From Ferdinandcohnia humi_A (lineage in GTDB: Bacteria > Bacillota > Bacilli > Bacillales > Bacillaceae_L): a stretch of DNA of 64,000 nucleotides. The notes below the pieces were generated by a model, which saw only the letters and a list, made by a program, of their open reading frames with translations, did not search any database and was not told where the DNA came from. A program made the translations under genes and the position numbers. The stretch spans positions 1 through 64,000 of the forward strand of contig JBLKRX010000021.1 of NCBI GenBank assembly GCA_047608075.1, in the 5' to 3' direction. Shown here piece by piece: positions 25,479-33,582 of this stretch (position 1 is the stretch's first letter; every line of letters begins with the position of its first letter).

Positions 25479-26756
25479 ATGAGTATTACAATATCTAGTC
25501 TCGAAAATATGAAGCTAAAGGAATTATATGAATTAGCTAAGGAATACAAGGTTTCGTATTATAGCAAATTAACGAAAAAAGAACTTATTTTTGCCATTTT
25601 AAAAGCAAGAGCGGAGCAAGATGGCCTTTTATTCATGGAAGGTGTACTTGAAATTATTCAATCAGAGGGATTCGGTTTCTTACGTCCAATTAATTATTCT
25701 CCAAGCTCGGAGGATATTTATATTTCGGCGTCACAAATACGCCGCTTTGATCTACGTAACGGGGATAAGGTTTCAGGTAAGGTTCGCCCTCCAAAAGAAA
25801 ATGAGCGCTATTATGGTTTACTACATGTTGAAGCTGTGAACGGTGAAGACCCTGATTCAGCGAAAGAACGCGTTCACTTCCCAGGACTAACTCCATTATA
25901 CCCAGATCGACAAATTATCCTTGAAACGACTCCAAACCATATTTCCACACGAATTATGGACATACTAGCACCTGTTGGATTTGGACAACGTGGACTGATT
26001 GTTGCGCCACCAAAAGCAGGTAAGACGATGTTAATTAAGGAAATTGCTAATAGCATTACAACAAATCATCCAGAGGCTGAATTGATTGTACTTTTAATCG
26101 ATGAGCGTCCTGAAGAGGTTACTGATATTGAACGTTCTGTAGCGGGAGACGTTGTAAGCTCGACCTTTGATGAGGTTCCTGAGAATCACATCAAGGTTGC
26201 AGAGCTAGTGCTTGAGAGAGCAATGCGTCTTGTGGAGCACAAAAAAGACGTTATCATCCTTATGGATAGTATCACACGTCTTGCGAGAGCGTATAACCTT
26301 GTGATTCCGCCAAGTGGTCGAACGCTTTCTGGGGGGATTGACCCAGCTGCATTCCACCGACCAAAACGCTTCTTCGGAGCAGCGAGAAACATCGAAGAAG
26401 GTGGTAGCTTAACGATTTTAGCAACTGCCCTTGTAGATACTGGTTCTCGTATGGATGATGTGATTTATGAGGAATTTAAGGGTACTGGTAACATGGAGCT
26501 ACATCTTGACCGTTCTCTTGCAGAAAGACGTATCTTCCCGGCAATCGATATCCGCCGTTCGGGAACACGTAAAGAAGAGCTTCTTATTCAAAAAGAAAAT
26601 CTTGATAAAATCTGGGCAATTCGTAAAGCTATGTCAGATTCTCCAGACTTTGCCGAGAAATTCTTACGTAAGCTTAAGCAAACAAAAACAAATGCAGAAT
26701 TCTTTGAAGCACTTGAAGCAGAAAAGAAAGCAGCAGCTGCTAGAAGAAATCAATAG
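25479..26756 (+). CDS. rho: Transcription termination factor Rho
   Basis: Rho is a ring-shaped RNA helicase that ends transcription. The 425 residues include a Rho-N domain (1-45), a cold-shock-like RNA-binding domain (about 50-125, VLEIIQSEGFGFLRPI), and a RecA-type ATPase with Walker A APPKAGKT (about 176-183). Walker B is VIILMDSITRLARA, and the P and Q/R loops appear in GGSLTILATALVDTGSRMD. The length matches B. subtilis Rho. Start ATG follows AAAGAGTGG. Confidence 0.97.
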   Translation: MSITISSLENMKLKELYELAKEYKVSYYSKLTKKELIFAILKARAEQDGLLFMEGVLEIIQSEGFGFLRPINYSPSSEDIYISASQIRRFDLRNGDKVSGKVRPPKENERYYGLLHVEAVNGEDPDSAKERVHFPGLTPLYPDRQIILETTPNHISTRIMDILAPVGFGQRGLIVAPPKAGKTMLIKEIANSITTNHPEAELIVLLIDERPEEVTDIERSVAGDVVSSTFDEVPENHIKVAELVLERAMRLVEHKKDVIILMDSITRLARAYNLVIPPSGRTLSGGIDPAAFHRPKRFFGAARNIEEGGSLTILATALVDTGSRMDDVIYEEFKGTGNMELHLDRSLAERRIFPAIDIRRSGTRKEELLIQKENLDKIWAIRKAMSDSPDFAEKFLRKLKQTKTNAEFFEALEAEKKAAAARRNQ

Positions 26757-26892
26757 ACAGTTGGTTGTTAAATTGTTTGGTGCTTAGAGCTGATTTGCAT
26801 GAATATAGATTACTTAACTAGGTAAAGTGTTGATTTCCAAGAGGTTGGAAGAAATTTGTTATGAATTAACGATTTTTAACAGTAGGATTGAG

Positions 26893-26921
26893 TTGCAAAT
26901 ATAGTCATCACTTGTTATAAT
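26893..26921 (+). promoter_or_regulatory. rpmE promoter
   Basis: TTGCAA (26893-26898) and TATAAT (26916-26921) have an ideal 17-bp spacer, about 100 bp before rpmE. Confidence 0.7.
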
Positions 26922-26934
26922 TTCATCATGTGCG

Positions 26935-26971
26935 TTTTAGAAATTGAGTTTGTACAATACTCAATCTAGAA
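26935..26971 (+). promoter_or_regulatory. rpmE leader hairpin (candidate L31 autoregulatory leader)
   Basis: TTTTAG + ATTGAGT pairs with ACTCAAT + CTAGAA, giving 13 bp with an AA bulge and a 9-nt loop. It starts close to the predicted transcription start. L31 leaders of Firmicutes are known as ribosomal protein leader motifs. I cannot confirm that this hairpin fits the published consensus. Confidence 0.5.
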
Positions 26972-27019
26972 CGTAACTCTGTTTCGATCAATGATTCAGG
27001 GCGGAAGGAGATGAGACGA

Positions 27020-27220
27020 ATGAAATCAGGAATTCATCCAAACTATAAAAAAGTTATGGTGAAATGTGCTTGTGGAAATGAATTTGAATCTGGTTCTGTA
27101 AAAGAAGAGTTACGCGTTGAGGTTTGCTCAGAGTGTCACCCATTCTATACAGGCCGTCAAAAATTCGCTGATGCAGGTGGACGTGTAGATAAATTCAATA
27201 AAAAATACGGTATTAAGTAA
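27020..27220 (+). CDS. rpmE: 50S ribosomal protein L31, zinc-binding type
   Basis: This is the C+ (zinc) form of L31, with C16, C18, C36 and C39 in CACG and CSECH. It is 66 residues from the ATG at 27020, the same as B. subtilis RpmE. The AAGGAG sits nine bases upstream of this ATG and overlaps the alternative ATG at 27011, so the shorter start is preferred. Under zinc limitation Bacillus replaces this form with a zinc-free paralogue; none is visible in the window. It stands alone between rho and tdk with its own promoter and terminator. Confidence 0.97.
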   Translation: MKSGIHPNYKKVMVKCACGNEFESGSVKEELRVEVCSECHPFYTGRQKFADAGGRVDKFNKKYGIK

Positions 27221-27228
27221 TATCGTTT

Positions 27229-27412
27229 TTAACTTTATTCAGAAAAAGTCTACCACTTTTACAGTGGTGGCTTGACTGCAAAAGAATATACAATTCGGTC
27301 GGGTTACTCTGACTGAATAAAGTTAAAGCCTCCGGCGGATGCCTCAGATTTTCAAAGGTGTTTATCGAGCAAGCTCGATAAAATCTGGTAAATTCGCCTG
27401 AGCGAATTTGAT
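27229..27412. repeat. Composite palindromic repeat, copy 1 (AAAGTTAA / CGAGCAAGCTCG element)
   Basis: TTAACTTTATTCAG (27229-27242) is complementary to CTGAATAAAGTTAA (27313-27326), enclosing 70 bp. Next come CCTCCGGCGGATG, then nested palindromes CAGATTTT..AAAATCTG and TTTATCGAG-CAAG-CTCGATAAA, then AATTCGCCTGAGCGAATT. A shorter inverted copy at 31240-31325 shares the second half. Confidence 0.7.
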
Positions 27413-27416
27413 TAGC

Positions 27417-27453
27417 CAAAACAGGCAAGTTTTTTCTCCTTGCCTGTTTTTTG
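27417..27453 (+). terminator. rpmE terminator
   Basis: AAAACAGGCAAG pairs with CTTGCCTGTTTT, followed by TT. It is 197 bp behind the rpmE stop because the composite repeat lies between. Confidence 0.8.
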
Positions 27454-27579
27454 TACGTATATACTTACTTTTTTAACGCACTTATACATTTTATACCTCA
27501 TATAGATAAAAAATCCTCTACAATTGCGGTCAATCATTTGACTCGAAAGGAAACAACCGAGGAAAGGGAGGGCCGTTTC

Positions 27580-28200
27580 ATGTACGTAATGAAGCAAACT
27601 GGATGGCTCGAAGTAATATGCGGAAGCATGTTTTCAGGTAAATCAGAAGAACTTATTAGACGTGTACGTCGTACTCAATTTGCAAGGCAGACGGTTCAAG
27701 TGTTCAAGCCTCAAATTGACAATCGCTACAGCGAGGAAGCAGTTGTCTCTCATAATGGTACCTCATTCGTGGCAAAGCCTATAGCGAAATCTTCAGAGAT
27801 ATTAGAAGAAGTATCAGCTGAAACGGATGTTGTAGCAATAGACGAAGTTCAGTTTTTTGATAATGACATTGTCGAGGTTGTGCAAGCATTAGCGAATCGA
27901 GGACACCGTGTAATTGTTGCGGGCCTTGACCAGGACTTTCGAGGGGAGCCATTTGGGAAGGTTCCTGAGCTGCTAGCTTTAGCAGAAACAGTCACAAAGC
28001 TTCAAGCTGTTTGTTCCGTATGTGGTTCACCATCTAGTAGAACACAACGCTTAATCGATGGGAACCCTGCATCCTATGATGACCCCATTATTTTGGTAGG
28101 TGCATCCGAGTCATATGAACCACGATGCCGTCATCATCATGAAGTGCCGGGCACACCAGTACCCCAATCAATTGTTCAAAAAAATACAATGAAACTGTAA
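27580..28200 (+). CDS. tdk: Thymidine kinase
   Basis: Tdk phosphorylates thymidine to dTMP with ATP (salvage). It has 206 residues from the ATG at 27580, after GGGAGG. The P-loop is GSMFSGKSEE (residues 15-24), the DEVQFFD Walker B follows, and the lasso-domain zinc ligands are in CSVCG and in CRHHH near the end. The protein matches the B. subtilis enzyme closely, and its place after rpmE is conserved. A longer in-frame reading from 27451 crosses the rpmE terminator and was rejected. Confidence 0.97.
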   Translation: MYVMKQTGWLEVICGSMFSGKSEELIRRVRRTQFARQTVQVFKPQIDNRYSEEAVVSHNGTSFVAKPIAKSSEILEEVSAETDVVAIDEVQFFDNDIVEVVQALANRGHRVIVAGLDQDFRGEPFGKVPELLALAETVTKLQAVCSVCGSPSSRTQRLIDGNPASYDDPIILVGASESYEPRCRHHHEVPGTPVPQSIVQKNTMKL

Positions 28201-28201
28201 G

Positions 28202-28225
28202 CACTCCTTAATGGAGTGTTTTTTG
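28202..28225 (+). terminator. tdk terminator
   Basis: CACTCC-TTAAT-GGAGTG is followed by TTTTTTG, starting one base after the tdk stop. Confidence 0.85.
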
Positions 28226-28454
28226 TATTTATATGGGGTGTTTATTAGGTTGTGAGATGCGTTTTTGGCGTTTGCTTGTTAGTTATTATCTCCTTAACTC
28301 TTTTTTCTCGTTATGACCTTCCTATTTAGAATACCTATTACTACATAAGCGGAGGACTATATTTCGTGACTTTTCCTATTACTAAAGTAACTACTTGTTG
28401 TGACTAATTGGATGTATAGTTAGGGTAGATTCAGAAAGGAGCAACATATTTCAG

Positions 28455-29309
28455 ATGAAAAATTGGAGTGCTTATAAGAAATTAACTGTCGTACATCTTT
28501 TATTTCTATTTGTTATGGGTATCTTTGCTGGTTGCTATGCAATTTTGGGTTTGTTAGACGATGTAAGTACAAATATCAAGCTACTTCATTTTAACAATAT
28601 ACTCATGGGTACAGCCTTATCCTTCCTTACTATTTATTTTTTTAGGAAACATACTAAAAAATCAGTACTTGTAGTAGGATGGCATCTTAACGTACGTGAT
28701 AGATATTTTATCCTAGTTATTTTCATAATTACAATGTTGATACTAGGTTTATTTACCTTGTATCTACACCAAAACCAGACACGTATTATTGATATACAAA
28801 TCGAAAAATTAAACAGGCTGGACTATTACTTCCTATTACTTTTAGCACTAATTGGTTGGATGATGGCTGCAGTAAAAGAAGAGGTTCTTTCGAGAGGATA
28901 TGTGCTGTTTAGCTTATCACATGGAAACATAATGTGGATGATTCTGTTATCAGCTTTCATTTTTATGGCTATCCATGTACCAACTAATGGTTTTGACGTA
29001 TTTAAAATGAGTAGCTGGTTCATGGGTGGAGTTGCGTATGCATATGTCTATATTAAAAGTGGCTCTCTTTTAGTAGCAACAATCATACATATGATCCATA
29101 ATTTTATGAATGATTGGGTCTTAGGAAACAATGCTGCATTCGCTATAGTAGAGTTAAGCCAAAAAGTGCCTCAAGATGACAAGTTAATGTATGAGATAGT
29201 ACTTAAAGTAATTATCATTATTATTGCGTCCGTTTTTTATGGAAAAAATGGATTAATCACTCCTGCTTCAAACCTTATAGCAGCTTGGTCTAAAAATGAT
29301 AAGGATTAG
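28455..29309 (+). CDS. CPBP family intramembrane metalloprotease
   Basis: This 284-residue polytopic membrane protein has about seven or eight hydrophobic segments. It carries the CPBP (Rce1/CAAX protease-like) motifs: EEVLSRGYVLFSL (EExxxR, from about residue 142), FMAIHVPTNG with a conserved His, and ATIIHMIHNFMNDW with HxxxN. Such proteins are membrane proteases, often linked to bacteriocin self-immunity or signalling, but no bacteriocin gene is nearby. Nothing equivalent sits here in B. subtilis, so it belongs to an accessory stretch. AAAGGAG is 13 bp upstream of the ATG, which is longer than ideal. Confidence 0.85.
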   Translation: MKNWSAYKKLTVVHLLFLFVMGIFAGCYAILGLLDDVSTNIKLLHFNNILMGTALSFLTIYFFRKHTKKSVLVVGWHLNVRDRYFILVIFIITMLILGLFTLYLHQNQTRIIDIQIEKLNRLDYYFLLLLALIGWMMAAVKEEVLSRGYVLFSLSHGNIMWMILLSAFIFMAIHVPTNGFDVFKMSSWFMGGVAYAYVYIKSGSLLVATIIHMIHNFMNDWVLGNNAAFAIVELSQKVPQDDKLMYEIVLKVIIIIIASVFYGKNGLITPASNLIAAWSKNDKD

Positions 29310-29742
29310 ATTGAGGCTACCAACCGTACTAATCATGCTTTCTAAAAGATAAATACTTTACTGAAAATAAAAATAGCACTTTTTTTGGAGTATGAATTTA
29401 CTCCATTTTTTTATGTAATAAAACCACTTATTTCAAAGAAATATCTAAAAGAGTTTTAATAGAATTAAAGGAATTTTATGCTAAAATAAAATTTAGGCAA
29501 TTTTTGTTATTCAATTAATAGTCACAAAGAAGGAACCATTTTTAATTTGAATCGTATACATTAAAGTTCAAAAAAATAAGGGAGGTCATTAAGAGCAACA
29601 ATATAAATAGAAAAAGGATTACCTTTTCTCTTGGTTAGTATTGAATAAATGATGAAAATCAGAACATAGTATTTATGTCATGTAAGGAAGGCAATCTTAA
29701 GGGGTGGGGAACCATTTGTTTGTCGGTCGTATTTAATACATA
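29310..29742. other. Intergenic region behind the CPBP gene
   Basis: GGAGT-(9 nt)-ACTCC followed by seven Ts (29386-29412) is the terminator of the CPBP gene. The remaining 330 bp are very AT-rich, with a GGGAGG at 29581 and a GGGGTGGGG at 29700 that do not lead into any sensible frame. I see no gene. Confidence 0.5.
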
Positions 29743-29937
29743 TTGGGCCTGATATTTGTATTTTTTAGCGTAATTGCAATAATAATTATGTTCTCAAGTA
29801 GAGGAGAAAATACACTAATTCCTATATTTGCTTTACTTAATGGATTTATTGCAATGGGTGTTGGCGATCTAGTAATTGATTTAAATCATAAGAAGAGGTT
29901 GGAACTGAAAAATAAAAGCAAAGAAAACGAAAGGTAA
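29743..29937 (+). CDS. Small hypothetical membrane protein, possibly truncated
   Basis: This 64-residue frame starts at TTG and has two hydrophobic segments (LIFVFFSVIAIIIMF, then IPIFALLNGFIAMGVGDLVI) and a charged tail (NHKKRLELKNKSKE). It reads like a real small membrane protein. However, there is no ribosome binding site by the TTG and an in-frame stop lies just upstream. The GGGGTGGGG at 29700 would serve a TTG at 29717 that closes in another frame, so a frameshifted or truncated N-terminus is possible. I do not recognise the family. Confidence 0.4.
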   Translation: MGLIFVFFSVIAIIIMFSSRGENTLIPIFALLNGFIAMGVGDLVIDLNHKKRLELKNKSKENER

Positions 29938-30084
29938 TTTATGTACTCTTTTGGGTTTAAAATCTAAGCAAACAACAAATTTTAACCATATTTCTCTAGG
30001 AGTACATGTTGCGTAACAGGAAAATCTATTGGTATCAAAACTTTTTACAATGACATTTTTAGTTATAGATAGGGGAGAATCGAA

Positions 30085-30858
30085 ATGGAGTCAATGTGGC
30101 TAGAATATGCTTGGGCCTTGTTAATACTAATCGGACTAGAAGGATTGTTATCTGCTGACAATGCCCTTGTACTAGCAGTTATAGCAAAGCATTTACCAGA
30201 TGATCAGAAAAAAAGAGCGATAAATTATGGAATAATTATGGCATTCGTTTTTAGGTTTGGAGCACTTTTTGCAATTTCCTTTATAGCGAATGTCTGGCAA
30301 ATACAGGCGATAGGAGCGCTTTACCTTCTGTACTTAGGATTAAAACATGTGATTCAGGCAAAGTTCGGGAAAGATAATAAAAATATTCATAAGGAAGATG
30401 AAAAGGAAGCGGCAGGTAAAGGCTTCTGGCCAACAGTAGGAAAGATTGCAATAGCAGATCTTGCGTTCGCAATTGATTCAATTTTAGCTGCTGTTGCCCT
30501 TGCACTAGGTCTCCCAGATTCACCACTAGATGAATTCGGTGGTATGGATGGAGGTCAGTTCCTCGTAGTTCTACTCGGAGGTATTGCTGGTCTGATCTTA
30601 ATTAAGTTTGCAGCAACCTGGTTCGTACAACTTCTTGAAAAACGTCCAGCATTGGAAACGACGGCATATGCAATTGTTGCTTGGGTTGGTGTCAAGCTTG
30701 CTGTAATTACCCTTGCCCATGAGGATATTGGCATCCTAGACCATCATTTTCCACATAGCACAGTTTGGCAGCTAATCTTCTATGGAGTATTAGTTGGTAT
30801 TGCTCTACTCGGTTGGTTTGCACCTAGCAATAAGGTAGCACAAAGAAGTCATTCTTAA
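30085..30858 (+). CDS. TerC family membrane protein (YceF/YkoY-like manganese exporter)
   Basis: This 257-residue protein has seven or so membrane helices. It has the TerC signature acidic residues, GLLSADNALVLAVIAKHLP (D25 N26) and ADLAFAIDSILAAVALAL. Length and sequence fit B. subtilis YceF/YkoY (MeeF/MeeY), which export manganese to load secreted enzymes, so metal efflux is the likely role. No yybP-ykoY manganese riboswitch could be seen in the 147-bp upstream gap. GGGGAGAATCGAA precedes the ATG. The IS remnant hairpin just downstream, followed by six Ts, probably serves as its terminator. Confidence 0.88.
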   Translation: MESMWLEYAWALLILIGLEGLLSADNALVLAVIAKHLPDDQKKRAINYGIIMAFVFRFGALFAISFIANVWQIQAIGALYLLYLGLKHVIQAKFGKDNKNIHKEDEKEAAGKGFWPTVGKIAIADLAFAIDSILAAVALALGLPDSPLDEFGGMDGGQFLVVLLGGIAGLILIKFAATWFVQLLEKRPALETTAYAIVAWVGVKLAVITLAHEDIGILDHHFPHSTVWQLIFYGVLVGIALLGWFAPSNKVAQRSHS

Positions 30859-30872
30859 AAAAAGAGGCGAAC

Positions 30873-31025
30873 TGCACCCCAATTGTTAGACACCATTCTA
30901 ACAATTGGAGGTGCATTTTTTATGTCAAAATTTACGGTTGAACAAAAAATAGAAGCCATACTCCGTTACGAGGATGGTGGAGAAATATCTAATCAATTGC
31001 TAAATCTTTAGGTATGTCTTTTTAG
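30873..31025 (+). mobile_element. Remnant of an IS3-family element (left end and orfA start)
   Basis: The near-perfect inverted repeat TGCACCCCAATTGTTAGA / TCTAACAATTGGAGGTGCA (30873-30915) is followed by ATG at 30922. It encodes MSKFTVEQKIEAILRYEDG, the usual start of IS3/IS150 family orfA helix-turn-helix proteins. The frame stops at 31011; one frame over, IAKSLGM continues the orfA pattern before everything ends near 31025. No right end, orfB or integrase domain is present. The remnant fuses directly to the broken gene downstream. Confidence 0.7.
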
Positions 31026-31485
31026 GTCTATTATTGGCACTAACAGTAGGGTCTATGACTGGGCTATACTTCTCAGATGGACATTTTTATTTTAAAATAT
31101 TATTTGCAATGATTCTTCTCTTGTCACTCTTTATCCAATTCACATTTAAAATAGACGATAGATATTTGACATATCAAATATTATTCTTGACCATTCCAAT
31201 CTATAAAAAAGTAGTGTATCCTGATCAAATTATTCAGGTGAAAAATCAAATGCGCCCTGGCGTATTTGCGCCCAGATTTTTTCGAGCTTGCTCGAAAAAC
31301 TTCCTAATAAAGTTAAACGGGTCGGTTGGGGGTCCAAAGGTGCTATTATACAAGTCAAAAAAGGCTATAACATTCGAGTTGTAAATTTTGCTTCCAACAA
31401 CCTATTTGCAGATTTAGTTGATGTTGCAAATAAGAATGGGATTTCTATATTTAAAACAAAAGACTATCTACTATTAGAGAAATAA
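31010..31485 (+). pseudogene. Disrupted membrane/PH-like hypothetical gene
   Basis: Two frames together make one protein. The first (to about 31240) gives a two-helix membrane start, with LALTVGSMTGLYFSDGH and AMILLLSLFIQFTF, then the PH-like segment IDDRYLTYQILFLTIPIYKK. The second (from about 31310) continues VKRVGWGSKGAIIQVKKG, then NIRVVNFASNNLFADLVDV, and ends KDYLLLEK at 31485. The two parts are split by an inverted copy of the palindromic repeat (31240-31325), which also shifts the frame. The N-terminus is cut off by the IS remnant. I recall similar intact proteins in Bacillus, but their function is unknown. Confidence 0.7.
31240..31325 (-). repeat. Composite palindromic repeat, copy 2 (inverted, inside a gene)
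   Basis: On the minus strand it reads TTTAACTTTATTA, then TTTTTCGAGCAAGCTCGAAAAAA, then ATCTGG and CGCCAGGGCGCATTTGATT. This parallels the second half of the copy at 27313-27412, ending GCGAATTTGATT. It sits within a reading frame and breaks it. Confidence 0.65.
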
Positions 31486-31555
31486 GCTTTATAGAAAGGA
31501 TATATCCCTGCAGGAATATGAGTTACATGGGAAGAGAGACACGTGTTGAAGCTAT

Positions 31556-31831
31556 CTATTTGGGATTATTATGCAATAGGTCACGGACAAGACTCGAAAT
31601 CTTGCCCTTTTTAATTTTATCTAGTGGAACTATCTTACCGCTAATAGTAACTGCTGGAAGTGTCGTAACCCCATATTCAGTTTTTTTCGATTCCATTATA
31701 CTCTTCCAATTTGGGTCACTTGCATCGTAGACTGTAATCGTGCACCGAGAACATGCATAATCTCTTACTTGGTTTTCGAGATCATTTGAAAAACGGCTGC
31801 TATCAGTAAAAATTTCAATGTTTTTGCTCAT
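31556..31831 (-). CDS. Glutaredoxin/thioredoxin-like protein paired with MerR regulator
   Basis: This small protein (91 residues from the ATG at 31831, AAAGGATGG upstream) has a thioredoxin-like layout: KNIEIFTD strand, YACSRCTITVYDA, and a cis-Pro region TTLPAVTISG. It resembles thioredoxin-fold proteins encoded beside MerR-type metal regulators. In those proteins I recall a CxxC close to the first strand; here that place reads SSRFS, so only CSRC remains. It overlaps the merR stop by 17 bp and is surely co-transcribed with it. A redox or metal-binding role is inferred from the fold. Confidence 0.7.
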   Translation of the reverse strand: MSKNIEIFTDSSRFSNDLENQVRDYACSRCTITVYDASDPNWKSIMESKKTEYGVTTLPAVTISGKIVPLDKIKKGKISSLVRDLLHNNPK

Positions 31832-32234
31832 GGAAACCATCCTTTCTTATTTTTTGTAACACGGGACAATCCTGTTTACTGTATGGAATTGAATCGCTTG
31901 CTTGTTCTAACAACAATTTAAAATTTTCCAACTGCGCAATCTTTTCGTTTATTTCCTTAATTGTAGCTAAAGCGAACGCATGCATCTCATCCGTTGGAAA
32001 GTAGTCCTCCTGTTTGATTATTTCCAATAAATGTTTGATTTCGTTTAGTGTAAAACCTATATCTTGAGCCTTTTTGATAAGCAATATATCCTCGATTGCT
32101 GATTTGGTAAACTGTCTGTACCCCGAACCGTTTCTTTCTGGTTTAGGGAGAAGCCCTCGTTTCTCGTAATATTTTATGGTTTCTACGTTTACGTTTGCGG
32201 ATTTAGCCACCTGACTAATTGTAAGCCTCTTCAT
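31815..32234 (-). CDS. MerR family transcriptional regulator
   Basis: This 139-residue protein has an N-terminal winged helix (KRLTISQVAKSANVNVETIKYYE, then KRGLLPKPERNGSGYRQF), a long dimerisation helix and a C-terminal KQDCPVLQK. The classic three-cysteine mercury site of MerR is absent; only one Cys (DCPVL) remains, so mercury sensing by the usual site is unlikely. The start has GGAGGAG eight bases upstream. Its own promoter has a 20-bp spacer holding a perfect 9-4-9 dyad, the hallmark of MerR-activated promoters. It forms an operon with the thioredoxin-like gene. No transporter or reductase target is adjacent. Confidence 0.88.
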   Translation of the reverse strand: MKRLTISQVAKSANVNVETIKYYEKRGLLPKPERNGSGYRQFTKSAIEDILLIKKAQDIGFTLNEIKHLLEIIKQEDYFPTDEMHAFALATIKEINEKIAQLENFKLLLEQASDSIPYSKQDCPVLQKIRKDGFHEQKH

Positions 32235-32255
32235 TGTGTCATCTCCTCCAGTGCT

Positions 32256-32287
32256 ATCGTATACCCGGTACCATAGTACCGGGTCAA
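32256..32287 (-). promoter_or_regulatory. MerR-type promoter/operator
   Basis: On the minus strand TTGACC (32287-32282) and TACGAT (32261-32256) are separated by 20 bp. The dyad ACCCGGTAC-(4)-GTACCGGGT (32263-32284) fills the overlong spacer. This is the geometry MerR proteins untwist to activate transcription. Confidence 0.85.
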
Positions 32288-32551
32288 GAAAATTTTAAAG
32301 AAATTACTGCTAAAAGGTAAGAATGTTTTTGGTGATTTTTGGTAGTTTCATATTCATTATATATTAAAAAGTAATGTGTGTATTATGTAACCCCATATAC
32401 TAGTTCTTAGGGGTTAATAGGTGTGATTTTTTGATAGGACATCATCGTTTTCTTCGCATCTAATGTTATTAAAAACCCCTGCATAATTGTGCACAGATTG
32501 TCGGATAGGGATTTTCAGTTCTTGCTATTCTTTTGGTAAGGAGGTCAGATA

Positions 32552-33427
32552 ATGGACTCGCTTAAAAACATGAACAACTCATTACAGTATATCGAAGACA
32601 ACTTGACTCATGATATTGATTTTAAGGAAGTGGCGAGAATAGCACTTTGTTCTGAATATCATTTTAAAAGAATGTTTTCTTTCCTCGCAGGCATTAGCTT
32701 ATCAGAATACATTCGGAGGCGACGACTTACTCTTGCTGCATTTGAATTAACAACTGGTAACCCAAAGATTATAGATCTTGCTATAAAGTATGGATATAAT
32801 TCACCAGATTCTTTTACAAGAGCCTTTCAAAGCTTACATGGGGTAACGCCGTCCGAAGCTAGGAACAATGGTCGTGCCTTAAAAGCATATCCACGAATGA
32901 CCTTCCAATTATCAATTAAGGGAGGAAATGAAATGAATTACCGAATTGAAGAAAAACAGGCATTTCACATAATTGGGATCAAGAAAAGGGTACCAATCGT
33001 TTTCCAGGGTGAGAACCCAGAAATCAACGCTATGTGGAAAACATTAACTATGGAAAAGATAAATCAACTTAAAGAGCTATCTAATGTAGAACCAAAAGGG
33101 ATTATTCAAGCATCCATTAACTTCTCAGAAGGAAGAATGGAGGAAAAGGGTTGTCTTGATCATTATATTGGTGTAGCAACAACGAAAGAGTGTCCAGAGA
33201 ATTTTTCTGAACTACAAGTTCCTGACTTTACTTGGGCTGTATTCGAATCAGAAGGACCTTTTCCAAATACACTCCAGGAAACATGGGGACGTATATATGC
33301 AGAATGGTTTCCGTCTTCAAACTATCAACAAACAGAAGGACCAGAAATTTTATCGATAAAAAGCAAAGATTTAACTTTACCAAATGTAAAAAGCGAAATT
33401 TGGATTCCAGTTATGAAAAGTAGATAG
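32552..33427 (+). CDS. AraC family regulator with GyrI-like effector domain
   Basis: This 291-residue protein has two AraC helix-turn-helix motifs in residues about 5-105. The recognition segments are DFKEVARIALCSEYHFKRMF and DLAIKYGYNSPDSFTRAFQ, then HGVTPSEAR. A GyrI-like/effector-binding domain follows (about 125-290), starting NYRIEEKQAFHIIGI. This architecture matches B. subtilis YdeE (same length). It probably senses a small hydrophobic ligand and activates a nearby or distant gene; no obvious target is adjacent. Start ATG follows AAGGAGG at ten bases. A terminator follows. Confidence 0.9.
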   Translation: MDSLKNMNNSLQYIEDNLTHDIDFKEVARIALCSEYHFKRMFSFLAGISLSEYIRRRRLTLAAFELTTGNPKIIDLAIKYGYNSPDSFTRAFQSLHGVTPSEARNNGRALKAYPRMTFQLSIKGGNEMNYRIEEKQAFHIIGIKKRVPIVFQGENPEINAMWKTLTMEKINQLKELSNVEPKGIIQASINFSEGRMEEKGCLDHYIGVATTKECPENFSELQVPDFTWAVFESEGPFPNTLQETWGRIYAEWFPSSNYQQTEGPEILSIKSKDLTLPNVKSEIWIPVMKSR

Positions 33428-33440
33428 GGTATTAAATAGT

Positions 33441-33473
33441 GCTGCTGAACTGTTTTCAGCAGCTTGCTTTTTT
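33441..33473 (+). terminator. Terminator of the AraC-GyrI gene
   Basis: GCTGCTG (33441-33447) pairs with CAGCAGC (33457-33463), then TTGCTTTTTT. Confidence 0.75.
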
Positions 33474-33550
33474 CACTTACTAATTGACGCGTTTAAAGTT
33501 TGCTTTCCTTGAACCATATCTTTACAGTAATTGTGCGTTTTTAAGCATGC

Positions 33551-33581
33551 AAAAAGGGTTCAGACGTATAATATCTGAACC
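33551..33581 (-). terminator. racA terminator
   Basis: On the minus strand GGTTCAGA..TCTGAACC is followed by CTTTTT. It begins two bases after the racA stop. Confidence 0.8.
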
Positions 33582-33582
33582 A

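Noticed and set aside
29938..30084. Possible yybP-ykoY manganese riboswitch before terC
   Set aside because: The conserved loops of that riboswitch were not found; the stretch is plain AT-rich sequence.
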